A stretch of 64,000 nucleotides of DNA from G965215225 sp965215225 (GTDB taxonomy: Bacteria; Pseudomonadota; Gammaproteobacteria; CBDBNL01; JAAOII01): the NCBI GenBank assembly GCA_965215225.1, contig OZ244039.1:1984001-2048000 (forward strand). Reading direction: 5' to 3'. The notes beneath the pieces are model-generated. The model searched no databases, was not told where the DNA came from, and saw nothing but the letters and a program-made list of their open reading frames with translations. A program made the translations under genes and the position numbers. Numbering within the stretch: the stretch's first letter is position 1; every line of letters starts with the position of its first letter. Below are positions 7,189-16,184 of the stretch, in pieces.

Positions 7189-8316
7189 ATCACCAAGCAG
7201 CTTCTTAAATAGCTGTTTATTTTTTATTAACAAACTAAGCGCTGGTGGGGCTAAATAAGGGACCAATGAGGAACCTTGCCGCCTTAATCTTAATATCCGA
7301 CTCATATAGTTTACCCAAGCAATTCGTTGAGTAATTTCTCTTTCGCTTTGATTAACAAATCCTTCTAAAAAGTATCTATGGGTCAAATTGTTACCAAAAT
7401 TTAAGTGTTCGGCTATCACCTTATGCAATTCATAGATAGTAAATAAGGTGAGATTGTAGTTTTGCGCGCCTAAAGGAGGCATATTATAGGCAGCATTGCC
7501 TAGCAGCACCAAAGGACCCTTTACCCTTTCCATAGCTTGATAGGATGTCAAGGGAAATTTTCGGACCTCCCCTTGAATATCACAGCCAAGTTGACTGAGG
7601 ATTCTTTGGCACTCACTCTCATCAATCCTATCAGAGCCTGAGGTCAATATGGCTGTCCAACTATTCCTATGAGGCACTAAGGCTAAGAGGAAACCATTCC
7701 TACTAAAAAGATACCCTCTTTCGGCTTCTCCCCTATTAAAATCTACCCCCATTACCCAAGCATTTTCCTTGATATCATATTGACGATACTTCATTCCTTT
7801 TGTTAGCTGAGACTGACCGCCTTGAGCAGACAAAATTAAATTGGCACAAATTTCTTCAACCCCATCACTAATAATACTAGTCTGGCCTTCTAAATTTGCG
7901 TTTTGAACAGTAAAAGGAGTTCTAAGAGAAAATCCCTGATATTTCTGCCCCAGTTGCTTTAGTCTTCTAAAAATGAGCTGTTGCAGCTCACCATAAGCAA
8001 TGGTATAGCCTAGAACAGCTAATCCCAGCTCTCTAGACCTTATCACCTTCTTGCTACCAAATAGGGACAGTTCTAAACTAGTAACTGGATAGGGCGTAAT
8101 TTGCCATAGGCCGAACTTTTTGAGAATGGTCGCTCCACCATAGCTCAATGCCAATACACGATTGTCATTATTTGATGGTAAAAATCCCTTTTCACATAAA
8201 ACCATAGTCAGACCATGTTTCTTTATCAGCCCCGCCAAAGCAATGGCTGCAACCCCTCCAGCTAATCCCCCGCCAACTACAGCTATATCAAAAGTTTCTT
8301 TACTGAGCCGATTCAA
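7171..8316 (-). CDS. UbiH/Coq6-family FAD-dependent monooxygenase
   Basis: Flavoprotein hydroxylase of the ubiquinone-biosynthesis family. The N-terminal Rossmann fold IAVVGGGLAGG binds FAD, and GNAAYNMPPLGAQNYNL matches the second FAD/ribityl motif, which is usually GNAAHxxxPxxGQGxNL. The annotated start is my choice: a TTG at 8316 whose TTGA overlaps the pepP stop, giving 381 residues, close to E. coli UbiH (392). An ATG at 8412 in the same frame would add 32 residues lying wholly inside pepP and unlike any UbiH N-terminus. The final Gln-Asn replacing Gln-Gly in the GQG motif is slightly unusual. UbiF or VisC/UbiI cannot be excluded; position after pepP fits ubiH. Confidence 0.85.
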   Translation of the reverse strand: MNRLSKETFDIAVVGGGLAGGVAAIALAGLIKKHGLTMVLCEKGFLPSNNDNRVLALSYGGATILKKFGLWQITPYPVTSLELSLFGSKKVIRSRELGLAVLGYTIAYGELQQLIFRRLKQLGQKYQGFSLRTPFTVQNANLEGQTSIISDGVEEICANLILSAQGGQSQLTKGMKYRQYDIKENAWVMGVDFNRGEAERGYLFSRNGFLLALVPHRNSWTAILTSGSDRIDESECQRILSQLGCDIQGEVRKFPLTSYQAMERVKGPLVLLGNAAYNMPPLGAQNYNLTLFTIYELHKVIAEHLNFGNNLTHRYFLEGFVNQSEREITQRIAWVNYMSRILRLRRQGSSLVPYLAPPALSLLIKNKQLFKKLLGDSWLRA

Positions 8317-9563
8317 ACTAATTGCTTGTGACAAGCAGCAGCCGTTAAATTTTGTGCCCCACTCCTTGTCATAAGCACTGTATCCTCGAGCCTCACTCCT
8401 ATTCCACGCCACTTAGGTGAGACAGTTTGATCATCTGGAGCAAAATACAGCCCAGGTTCAAGGCTAAATACCATCCCAGCCTTTAGCTGTTGATTCTCAT
8501 AGCTACCAGCATCATGAACATCTAAACCAATCCAGTGAGAGGTAAGATGAGGGAAATACTTTTTATAACTCTTTGCTGCCAAAGCCTGGCGTAAACTGCC
8601 CTTAATGATATCTAAGCTTATTAGTTCCTTAGTTAAGGCACGACAGGATGTCTGGTGCAACTCGGCAAAAGGCAATCCCAAGCTCACGGTCTTATGAACT
8701 AGAGCTAGGGTCCTCGCTACTGCCTGATGAATCCTATCAAAATAAGAGTTGTCCAGCTGGCGTGAAGCATAGGTCCGAGTGAGGTCAGCCGCATAGTAAT
8801 TATATTGCGCACCACTATCAACCAATACCCAGTCCTCTATTGGACAATCATTACTCATATAGTGAAGCACACAAGAATTGGCTCCTGTCGCTACTATAGG
8901 AGGAAAGGCACAATGAGCTGCCTGAGATCTATAGTGATGAATCAGTTCGGCTTCCACCTCATATTCATATCGCAACTGTGATAATTTGGCTGCGACGCGA
9001 TTATGCGCGCCAACACTGATTCTGGCTGCTTCCTTAATATAGGAAATCTCAGCTGCACTTTTTATAAGCCTCATATCCCCTATGAGTTGATCACTATCTA
9101 TAAAGTGAGAGGGAAATTGCTTTCCCCGCCGGCCATGAGAGGCTCTGATACCTCTTATCAGGTCCAAGATAGCTTGGCTTTTCTCATTACCAAGTGGCAG
9201 ATAGAGAACCTCTATATCTTGTAAACCTCTCTCAATATATGCTTGCAAATCTTCTAAGGCATAGGACTCGTCAAAACCAAGCCTCTCTTTTGCCATCTCG
9301 GGTCCCAGTGATGGCCCCTGCCAAAGACTGCGCGTCTTATCTTTGGTTAGGCAAAATAATAGCTGCTGTTGTTTCTTTCCTTTCAATAATAAGAGCGCCG
9401 CTCGCTGCTCAGTAAAACCACTTAGATAGAACAGATCCTTATTAGCTAATGAATGAGGATCATCGGACGAGCCTGAGCTCTGTAACAACAGGGCGCTGCT
9501 AGGTAGCATCTTTCTGAGCAGCTTCAAGCGCCGGGATCTATATATACTAGTTGTCATCTTCAT
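8313..9563 (-). CDS. pepP: Xaa-Pro aminopeptidase
   Basis: Cytosolic M24B metallopeptidase removing an N-terminal residue that precedes proline. It has 416 residues (E. coli PepP 441). The dinuclear manganese ligands are present: Asp249 and Asp260 (VDSGAQYNYYAADLTRTY), His343 (HWIGLDVHD), Glu369 (SLEPGLYF) and Glu393 (GVRLEDTV). The N-terminal non-catalytic domain has the familiar FYLSGFTEQ. It is directly followed by the ubiH-like gene with a 4-nt overlap, the pepP-ubiH order known from many gammaproteobacteria. Confidence 0.94.
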   Translation of the reverse strand: MKMTTSIYRSRRLKLLRKMLPSSALLLQSSGSSDDPHSLANKDLFYLSGFTEQRAALLLLKGKKQQQLLFCLTKDKTRSLWQGPSLGPEMAKERLGFDESYALEDLQAYIERGLQDIEVLYLPLGNEKSQAILDLIRGIRASHGRRGKQFPSHFIDSDQLIGDMRLIKSAAEISYIKEAARISVGAHNRVAAKLSQLRYEYEVEAELIHHYRSQAAHCAFPPIVATGANSCVLHYMSNDCPIEDWVLVDSGAQYNYYAADLTRTYASRQLDNSYFDRIHQAVARTLALVHKTVSLGLPFAELHQTSCRALTKELISLDIIKGSLRQALAAKSYKKYFPHLTSHWIGLDVHDAGSYENQQLKAGMVFSLEPGLYFAPDDQTVSPKWRGIGVRLEDTVLMTRSGAQNLTAAACHKQLV

Positions 9564-9603
9564 CCAATCCCCAAATAAGAAAGTAAGAACAGCTCAAGAA
9601 CGA

Positions 9604-10500
9604 TTACTTAAAGATAATCTTTTGCCTATCTGAGAAAAAATGCCAAGTGCGAACTATCTCAACTATGTCAGCTTGACTAGACAACTCTGGTGGGAAAGGC
9701 TCAAAAGGCTCAGTCAGACGGACTATAGCTCTTGCTGCATCGTCCAATAACCTATAACCGGAACTTTGCAATAACTTTAAATTAACCAACCTGCCCTCCG
9801 CATCCAATGCGACCAATAATCGCAAACTACCATCTAGTTTTCTTTCTACCGCATCATCCGGATAATTAAGGTTACCTACTGTCTCAATCTTATTTACCCA
9901 CCTATAGATATAATCTGCTTCAACCGCAGCTTCAGCTGCTATGGAAGTATAGCGTTTAATTCTTGGATGGCGGGCTTGCTGTTGTTGCAAAACACCTAGG
10001 GCAGATTCTATACTTGCTATTTCTACTTGTAATTCGTCTCTAGAAGTGCTGAGTAATTTACTATTGGATTTGGCGCCGGGAAACCCACTCTCGCTCGCCT
10101 GGGCTTGACTGAAAGAAAGAACATTATCCCTTAGTTTTGTATCAGTCAAAAGAAAACTCGATTCTTCTCCTTGACCAGCTAAGCTAAAAATAAGTTGAGT
10201 ATGGGGCAAAAATTCCAATGAAGTAAACAAAGGCTTATAAGAAGTTTGCGAACGAAGATTCACTGAGCTCTCTCCACTTGATTGTTGAGTAACCGCCGCT
10301 TGATACTCCACCTGAAGAGGCTCTCTTTTTGCCTTCTCCTGTGTTAATAGTAGCTCCATATTCTTTGCCGAATTTGAAGAAGCAAAAACAAAACTAACCC
10401 CTACCACTAAGACAAAATGAGCAAGAAGAGAAAGAAAACAGGAGAATATTATTGTCTCATTCTTCTCTGAAGCAAAATCTTGGTCCAAATTCAAATTCAT
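9604..10500 (-). CDS. TonB-like energy transducer protein
   Basis: 298 residues with one hydrophobic segment near the N-terminus (about residues 18-42, FLSLLAHFVLVVGVSFVFA) and a C-terminal TonB-fold domain (about 205-290) with YPDDAVERKLDGSLRL, SSGYRLLDDAA and a closing TWHF. The middle is Gln/Ser-rich rather than the Pro-Lys spacer of classical TonB, so it may be a TonB paralogue. TonB couples the proton gradient, through ExbBD, to outer membrane receptors; no exbB, exbD or receptor gene is nearby. A TATAAT at 10530-10525 lies about 24 nt upstream of the ATG and may be its -10 box, without a convincing -35. Confidence 0.8.
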   Translation of the reverse strand: MNLNLDQDFASEKNETIIFSCFLSLLAHFVLVVGVSFVFASSNSAKNMELLLTQEKAKREPLQVEYQAAVTQQSSGESSVNLRSQTSYKPLFTSLEFLPHTQLIFSLAGQGEESSFLLTDTKLRDNVLSFSQAQASESGFPGAKSNSKLLSTSRDELQVEIASIESALGVLQQQQARHPRIKRYTSIAAEAAVEADYIYRWVNKIETVGNLNYPDDAVERKLDGSLRLLVALDAEGRLVNLKLLQSSGYRLLDDAARAIVRLTEPFEPFPPELSSQADIVEIVRTWHFFSDRQKIIFK

Positions 10501-10808
10501 AAAGGCAAGCTATCCATAGACATTATTATATTCAGCTTAGCTAGATTAAGAAATCGTCGATGAGAGCTGCAACCCCATTAGACTAATGATTGTCATAGTC
10601 CCTCTTACTGAAAAGAAAAATTGACGCTCTTTGGATGGAACTGAGCTAGTCCGGTTTAGATAATCTGTTTCTTGTCCTCAATAAAAAATAAAAAATAAAA
10701 CCCGTCAAGTTCGTCAACCTAAAGGCTTTATCGGAATAATTCAGCACCAACTAATTAAGCTTAAATAGATAGCAATAGGATGGCAATAGAATGACTATAA
10801 CGAACCAA
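10501..10808. other. 308-bp intergenic region without a recognised gene
   Basis: Lies between the start of the tonB-like gene and the stop of the FKBP gene. It is AT-rich with an A-rich stretch around 10680-10700. Apart from the possible -10 hexamer at 10525-10530 I see no ORF, hairpin with a T-run, or RNA family I recognise. Confidence 0.5.
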
Positions 10809-11555
10809 TCATTTTTGAATGCTTAGCAGATTTATTTCAAATATAAGAACTTCGTTTGGCCCTATGGTGTCACCAGCACCTTGCTCGCCATATGCCAGTT
10901 CAGGAGGTATAACTACTTCCCAATGGGAGCCCACTGACATTAAGGGTATAACTTCTTGCCAGCCTTGTATCACCCCATCAATAGGGAAGACAGCCGTTTG
11001 ATTGCGGGCATAGGAGCTATCAAAGACTACGCCATTTATGAGAGAGCCTTTGTAGTGCACTTCTATAGTGTCTTCAAGTTTCGGCTTTGGTCCCGTTCCC
11101 TCAACCAATACCTTATATTGAATACCACTATCCAAACTAACCACGTCTTCTTTTTTAGCATTGGCTTCTAGGAAAGACTTGCTTCTGACAAGCGCGGTTT
11201 GGGTCACTTCTCTTATAGCCAACTGCTGTTGGGTAATAATTATATTTGACAATTCCTCATCAGTAAAGAGCACTTCTCCTCCTTTATAACCTTGATTTAA
11301 GCCGAACATAAGGACTTCTTGGTCTAAATCCTTAAATAGCCTTATTTGTCTGCCTAACACAACACCTAGTGCATAGCTAAGTTCCTGTTTTTCATTAGAA
11401 AAGTCAGCTTTAGTCTTTAGGTCTATTGACTCTTCTTCTTCTCTTGGTGCCTCTTCTTTTACCTCTGGTTGATAGGACTGAAAAAGGTCACTACAGCCCA
11501 CCAATAGTATGAGTGAGCTATATAGAATTAATAGAATTAGTTTCTTGATCATCAT
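10809..11555 (-). CDS. FKBP-type peptidyl-prolyl isomerase lipoprotein (Mip/FkpA-like)
   Basis: 248 residues. An N-terminal lipoprotein signal ends in the lipobox LVGC, so it is probably anchored in the envelope. A helical FKBP_N dimerisation region (about 50-125, LSYALGVVLGRQIR) is followed by the FKBP catalytic domain (about 135-246) with VHYKGSLINGVVFDSSY, VIQGWQEVIPLM, GSHWEVVIPPELAYGE and a final LIFEINLL. This is the Mip/FkpA architecture: a periplasmic or surface prolyl isomerase and chaperone. In Legionella and relatives Mip promotes infection, but that role cannot be inferred from sequence here. It is monocistronic, downstream of tRNA-Phe. Confidence 0.92.
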   Translation of the reverse strand: MMIKKLILLILYSSLILLVGCSDLFQSYQPEVKEEAPREEEESIDLKTKADFSNEKQELSYALGVVLGRQIRLFKDLDQEVLMFGLNQGYKGGEVLFTDEELSNIIITQQQLAIREVTQTALVRSKSFLEANAKKEDVVSLDSGIQYKVLVEGTGPKPKLEDTIEVHYKGSLINGVVFDSSYARNQTAVFPIDGVIQGWQEVIPLMSVGSHWEVVIPPELAYGEQGAGDTIGPNEVLIFEINLLSIQK

Positions 11556-11611
11556 AGATTAAACCATATATATTTATTTACACTGCCTTAATAAATATAG
11601 CAATATAACAA

Positions 11612-11684
<73 letters not shown>

Positions 11685-11737
11685 CTAGTTGGTGTTATAA
11701 TACCATATTTTTGTAAGTTCACGGATATTAATATAGT

Positions 11738-13045
11738 ATGTTTAACAAACTTAGCGAAAAAATTTGTCTCAGCTTAGGTCGGCTGAGTAAGCAAGCGCGT
11801 CTGACCGAAGAGAATATCGCTCCAACATTACAAGAAGTCCGATTGGCTTTGTTAGAAGCAGACACCGCCGTCCCAGTAGTCCAAGGATTAATAACCACAT
11901 TAAAACAACAGGCAGTAGGAGAGAAAGTGCAAAAATCTCTCAACCCTGGGCAAGCATTTATAAAAATTGTCCATCAAGAACTAGTTAAGATACTGGGAGA
12001 GACCCACGAGACTCTTAATTTACGCGCTCGTCCGCCGGCTGTTATCATGGTGGTTGGAACACAGGGTTCAGGAAAGACCACAAGCCTGGCAAAGATCGCG
12101 CTCTGGCTGAAAAAGAAGAATCACAAAAAAGTCCTCCTAGCTAGTCTTGACCAAAGCAGACCAGCAGCCGTCGAACAGCTCAATAGCCTTGCCAATCAAG
12201 CTGGCTTGGACTTCTATCATGAGCCCAAACCAGTCTTTGAACTGGCAAAGAGAATATTAGATCATGCACAATTAGGTGGTTACGACTGCCTCCTACTTGA
12301 TACTGCTGGTCGTATGCAAACCAATGATGCCTTAATGGCAGAGATTAAGGAAGTCCATAGGATTGTCCAACCGATTGAAACACTCTATGTGCTTGACTCT
12401 ATGGGAGGACAGGATGCTATTCGGGTTGCAACTGGCTTTAGAGAAAATTTAACCATCACAGGTATCCTAATAACCAAGCTAGATTCCACATCCCGCGGCG
12501 GCTCTATCTTGTCACTAAGATATCTATTGAACCTGCCTATCAAGTTGGTGGCCAATGGGGAAAATCTTACCGATATAGTGGATTTTAATCCTCATTCTAT
12601 CGCAAATCTTATATTAGGGAGAGGAGACATCCTAAGCCTCATTCGTCAAACAGAGATGGTGACAAGCGATTCTAATAAATCAGTAAAGATTAAGCGTTTC
12701 AACTTCAACAGTTTACGCGACCAGTTGATTCAATTAGAGAAGATGGGAGGGCTTTCTTCAATAGCAGCAAAAATGGGAATAAGAAAACAAATCGCCACCC
12801 AACAACAACTGGGTTCTCAACAGGTGAAAAAATTTATTGCCTTAATTGATTCCATGACCCCAGCCGAGCGTAAGAACCCTCAGTTGCTCAATGGCTCTCG
12901 CAAAATGAGAATCAGCAAAGGAGCGGGAAGTACTATGCAAGAAATGAACCAGATGCTAAAACGCTTTAAGCAGCTGCAGAAATTAGCAAAAAACCCACAA
13001 AAACTAAGACAAAGCTTCAAGCACATCCTGCCATCTCCTATTTAA
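11738..13045 (+). CDS. ffh: Signal recognition particle protein Ffh
   Basis: SRP54 GTPase that binds 4.5S RNA and signal sequences and delivers ribosomes to FtsY at the inner membrane. It has 435 residues in the N-G-M layout: N domain 1-95, G domain with P-loop VGTQGSGKTT (106-115), DTAGRMQTND, and TKLDSTSRGG, then the M domain (about 300-435) with the RNA-binding SRKMRISKGAGS. The methionine richness of the M domain is modest but normal. No SD precedes the ATG; a TATTAA sits 6 nt upstream. The stop codon directly abuts the rluC-like start. Confidence 0.96.
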   Translation: MFNKLSEKICLSLGRLSKQARLTEENIAPTLQEVRLALLEADTAVPVVQGLITTLKQQAVGEKVQKSLNPGQAFIKIVHQELVKILGETHETLNLRARPPAVIMVVGTQGSGKTTSLAKIALWLKKKNHKKVLLASLDQSRPAAVEQLNSLANQAGLDFYHEPKPVFELAKRILDHAQLGGYDCLLLDTAGRMQTNDALMAEIKEVHRIVQPIETLYVLDSMGGQDAIRVATGFRENLTITGILITKLDSTSRGGSILSLRYLLNLPIKLVANGENLTDIVDFNPHSIANLILGRGDILSLIRQTEMVTSDSNKSVKIKRFNFNSLRDQLIQLEKMGGLSSIAAKMGIRKQIATQQQLGSQQVKKFIALIDSMTPAERKNPQLLNGSRKMRISKGAGSTMQEMNQMLKRFKQLQKLAKNPQKLRQSFKHILPSPI

Positions 13046-13945
13046 ATGCCTCATTTCAAGGTTCACTATATTACTACTACTCCAGAACACCAGGGTAGAA
13101 GACTAGACAATTTTCTCTTAACCAGGATTAAAGGAGTTCCCCGCTCTCATATCTACGCCATTATTCGTAGCGGTGAAGTGAGAGTTAACAGTAAAAGGAT
13201 ACCTCCTTCATACCGGCTTAGTCCTGCCGATGAAATAAGAGTGCCTCCAATAAGAAAGTCGGCGCCAGCTTCATTAAATCCATCAGAACAAGTCAGCAAC
13301 CTCATCCACAATGCCATAATTTATCAAGACGATCAAGTCATTCTATTGAACAAACCAGCTAAGATACCTGTCCATGGAGGCGCCAAGCAAAAATATGGTG
13401 TTATTGAAGTGCTTAGGCAGACTGACCCCCAACTCCATCTAGTCCATAGATTAGATAGGGCATCAACCGGCTGTTTGTTAATAGCTCGCGGCGTAGAAAC
13501 AACAAGAAGACTACAATCCCTTTGGCATAATTCCACTAAAATATATCGGCTTCTCGTGAGAGGCCATTGGAAGCAACAAAAGCAGTTAGTAGAAAATCAA
13601 ATCAAGAAAATTCATAAGAGTGGTGAACACATTATGACGACAACCCATAAGCAAGGAAAATATGCTGCCACCCTGTTCTCGGTATTAGGCTATGGTGAGG
13701 GCTTCTCTTTTCTTGAAGCCCGCCTTATAACTGGACGAACTCATCAGATTCGTTGCCACTGCAGCCAGCTAGGCCATCCCATAATAGGCGATGACAAATA
13801 TGATACTGAGGCAAAATCAAAGCAAGACCTGGCTCTTCATGCCTATCAATTAATTTTGCCAACGGAAGCGGCCGTAAATAGAACCCATTTCACCGCCCCT
13901 TATCCAGCTATTTTTACGAAATATTCAGTTGTTCATCATGTCTAA
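13046..13945 (+). CDS. RluC/RluD-family 23S rRNA pseudouridine synthase
   Basis: 299 residues. An N-terminal S4 RNA-binding domain (about 15-70, RRLDNFLLTRI and IRSGEVRVNSKR) is followed by the RluA-type catalytic domain with HRLDRASTGCLL, where Asp137 is the nucleophile, and ARLITGRTHQIRCH. The S4 domain points to RluC (U955, U2504, U2580 of 23S rRNA) or RluD; the sequence context and length favour RluC. It begins immediately after ffh and overlaps galU by 8 nt. Confidence 0.88.
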   Translation: MPHFKVHYITTTPEHQGRRLDNFLLTRIKGVPRSHIYAIIRSGEVRVNSKRIPPSYRLSPADEIRVPPIRKSAPASLNPSEQVSNLIHNAIIYQDDQVILLNKPAKIPVHGGAKQKYGVIEVLRQTDPQLHLVHRLDRASTGCLLIARGVETTRRLQSLWHNSTKIYRLLVRGHWKQQKQLVENQIKKIHKSGEHIMTTTHKQGKYAATLFSVLGYGEGFSFLEARLITGRTHQIRCHCSQLGHPIIGDDKYDTEAKSKQDLALHAYQLILPTEAAVNRTHFTAPYPAIFTKYSVVHHV

Positions 13946-14768
13946 CAGGATCCATAAGTGTGTATTTCCTGCGGCCGGTTATGGAACTCGCTTTCTTCCT
14001 ATAACCAAGTCTAGCCCTAAAGAGATGCTTCCCATATTGAATAAACCGCTTATTCACTATGGCGTGGCGGAGTCCTACGAGGCGGATATAAAAGATATGA
14101 TGTTTATCGTTGGGCGGAATAAAGAAGCTATAGTGAATTATTTTGACATTAACTTTGAATTGGAAAATCAAATTAAGGGAACAAGTAAAGAGGATCTATT
14201 AACTGAAATAAGAAGTCTGCTGAAGAGTTGCTCTTTTTCCTATGTTCGTCAAGGCGAAATAAGAGGATTAGGGCATGCAATCCTCACAGTTCGGCATCAG
14301 GTAGAAAATGCCCCTTTTGCCGTGCTTCTGTCTGATGATCTATGCATAGCAGAAAAGAATAAAGGAGTGCTTCACCAGATGCATCAGCTATACCAACAAG
14401 AAAAATGCACCATCTTAGCCATTGAAGAGGTTCCATTAGAGCTGGTCTCTCGCTATGGAATTATAAAAGCCAATCAGATAGATGACAATCTCTATGAGAT
14501 TAAATCCATGGTGGAAAAGCCATCATTAGAGGAGGCTCCAAGCCAATTCGCCATCATGGGTCGCTATATCTTGACCCCTGATATCTTTTCCTATCTTGCC
14601 AAAACAAGAGAAGACGCCCAGGGGGAACACCAGCTTACCGATGCCTTAGCCGAACAGGCTAAACACGAAAGAGTGCTAGGACTAAAAGTAGAAGCCAAGC
14701 GGTTTGATTGCGGCAATATAGCAGGTTTCGCCGCCGCTACCTCCTATGTCTTCAACCATCTTAGCTAA
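13938..14768 (+). CDS. galU: UTP-glucose-1-phosphate uridylyltransferase
   Basis: Makes UDP-glucose from UTP and glucose-1-phosphate, the entry point to UDP-sugars for lipopolysaccharide and other glycans. It has 276 residues. The nucleotidyltransferase signature is FPAAGYGTRFLPITKSSPK, followed by LLSDDL for metal and uracil binding, VEKP and FDCGN near the end. I take the ATG at 13938 (MSNRIHK); an in-frame TTG at 13929 would give three extra residues. It overlaps the rluC-like stop by 8 nt. It can feed the glycosyltransferases elsewhere in this window. Confidence 0.95.
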   Translation: MSNRIHKCVFPAAGYGTRFLPITKSSPKEMLPILNKPLIHYGVAESYEADIKDMMFIVGRNKEAIVNYFDINFELENQIKGTSKEDLLTEIRSLLKSCSFSYVRQGEIRGLGHAILTVRHQVENAPFAVLLSDDLCIAEKNKGVLHQMHQLYQQEKCTILAIEEVPLELVSRYGIIKANQIDDNLYEIKSMVEKPSLEEAPSQFAIMGRYILTPDIFSYLAKTREDAQGEHQLTDALAEQAKHERVLGLKVEAKRFDCGNIAGFAAATSYVFNHLS

Positions 14769-14773
14769 CTTTA

Positions 14774-15565
14774 TTGTCCTATCTCCTTAAGGAAACCTGG
14801 TTCCTATATCTTCTAGCAGCAATCTTAGGGCTGATTCTAGGTAGTTTTTTGACTATGCTCACCCATAGGCTACCATTAATACTAGAAGGAAAAAAGGGAT
14901 TATCTCTTTCTCATCCCCCATCCCATTGCCCCCTTTGTAACAACCCCATTCCCTTTTATTTCAATATTCCCTTAATAGGCTACTTTTTATGCCTAGGCCA
15001 TTGCCGTAAGTGCAAACAACCTATAAGTCCACTCTATCCTCTCACAGAGCTATCCTCGATGCTATTGGCATGTCTAGCCCTATGGCTATGGGGAGCTGAG
15101 CTCAAAAGCCTTTCAGCCTTTTTCCTATGGTGTGGTTTGTTGGCTCTTAGTATCATTGATTTTCGTAGCGGCTATCTGCCAGACCAGTTGACCTTGGGTC
15201 TGCTGTGGCTAGGACTGCTATTTAATACTACCGGCCTATGGGTAGATACCTCAGCAGCCATATGGGGCGCTTGTCTTGGCTATCTAGTGCTGGCAGCTAT
15301 TAACTCAATTTATAAAATGATTCGCCACCGCGATGGTCTAGGAGGGGGTGATATGAAACTCTATGCTGCGCTTGGTGCTTTTGTCGGCTGGCAAGGGCTT
15401 CTGCCCATCCTCCTCATTGCCTCTGTGAGTGGCTGTTTCTTTGTCATTTGCTGGCTATTACTCAAAAGAACAAAAATAACCCCTAAAACAACTAAAACAA
15501 CTCAGGTGGCTTTCGGTCCTTTCCTTGCTATAGCCGGATTCTCATATATGATATTTAATTACTAA
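14774..15565 (+). CDS. pilD: Prepilin peptidase / N-methyltransferase
   Basis: Inner-membrane aspartic protease (A24) that cleaves type IV prepilin and pseudopilin leaders and methylates the new N-terminus. It has 263 residues. Four cysteines of the zinc site are Cys52, Cys55, Cys77 and Cys80 (HCPLC and HCRKC). The catalytic aspartates are Asp129 (SIIDFRSGYLPD) and Asp193 (GLGGGDMKL). About seven or eight hydrophobic segments are present. The start is a TTG at 14774, 5 nt after galU; no better codon is available. pilBC and pilin genes are not in the window, but adjacency to coaE matches the usual pilD-coaE order. Confidence 0.93.
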   Translation: MSYLLKETWFLYLLAAILGLILGSFLTMLTHRLPLILEGKKGLSLSHPPSHCPLCNNPIPFYFNIPLIGYFLCLGHCRKCKQPISPLYPLTELSSMLLACLALWLWGAELKSLSAFFLWCGLLALSIIDFRSGYLPDQLTLGLLWLGLLFNTTGLWVDTSAAIWGACLGYLVLAAINSIYKMIRHRDGLGGGDMKLYAALGAFVGWQGLLPILLIASVSGCFFVICWLLLKRTKITPKTTKTTQVAFGPFLAIAGFSYMIFNY

Positions 15566-15569
15566 GCCA

Positions 15570-16184
15570 ATGAGTAGAACAATTGTAGGATTAACTTCCA
15601 GCATCGGTGGCGGCAAGACTACCGCGATAGAGCTGTTTTCCCAATGTGGCATAGACCATGTAGATGCAGATACCATATCTCACCAGCTCACTGTAAAGGG
15701 AACAGACTTGGCGGAAGAGATTATTGCTCATTTTGGTGAAGACTATCGTAATCAAGACGGGAGCTTAAACCGTCAAGCCTTAAGAGATAGAATCTTCACT
15801 ATTGCCTCAGACAGAATCTGGCTTGAAAAGCTGCTCCACCCTCATATCCGCACTGAATTAGTAAAGCAGCTGAAACAGTGTCACAGTCCCTATGCCTTAC
15901 TGGTTGCTCCTCTTCTTTTTGAAACCTCTCTTTATAAGATTTGTGACCAAACCATAGTCATTGGCGTCACTCAACAGCTACAACTAGAAAGAGTCCGCAG
16001 CCGCGATAACATCAGCAAAAGACAAGCACAAGAAATTCTCGCTGCCCAAATGCCTTTAAGCGAGAAGATTAAAAGAGCAGACCATCTGATAGAGAACAAT
16101 GGAACCAAAGAAGAGTTCGCTAAAAAGATACAGCAACTTCATTACGAGCTCTTGGCTAAGCTAAAAAATAACTATGCATCTTAG
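15570..16184 (+). CDS. coaE: Dephospho-CoA kinase
   Basis: Last step of coenzyme A synthesis: phosphorylates the 3'-hydroxyl of dephospho-CoA. It has 204 residues, normal. The P-loop reads GLTSSIGGGKTT instead of the common GLTGGIGSGKS, still a valid Walker A. Other family marks are DADTISHQL, LLHPHIR and VAPLLFE. It follows pilD by 4 nt and its end overlaps smc by 11 nt. Confidence 0.94.
   Translation: MSRTIVGLTSSIGGGKTTAIELFSQCGIDHVDADTISHQLTVKGTDLAEEIIAHFGEDYRNQDGSLNRQALRDRIFTIASDRIWLEKLLHPHIRTELVKQLKQCHSPYALLVAPLLFETSLYKICDQTIVIGVTQQLQLERVRSRDNISKRQAQEILAAQMPLSEKIKRADHLIENNGTKEEFAKKIQQLHYELLAKLKNNYAS

Noticed and set aside
8317..8412. ATG start at 8412 for the ubiH-like gene
   Set aside because: The extra 32 residues lie within pepP, do not resemble a flavoprotein N-terminus, and the TTG at 8316 gives the usual length and a 4-nt overlap.
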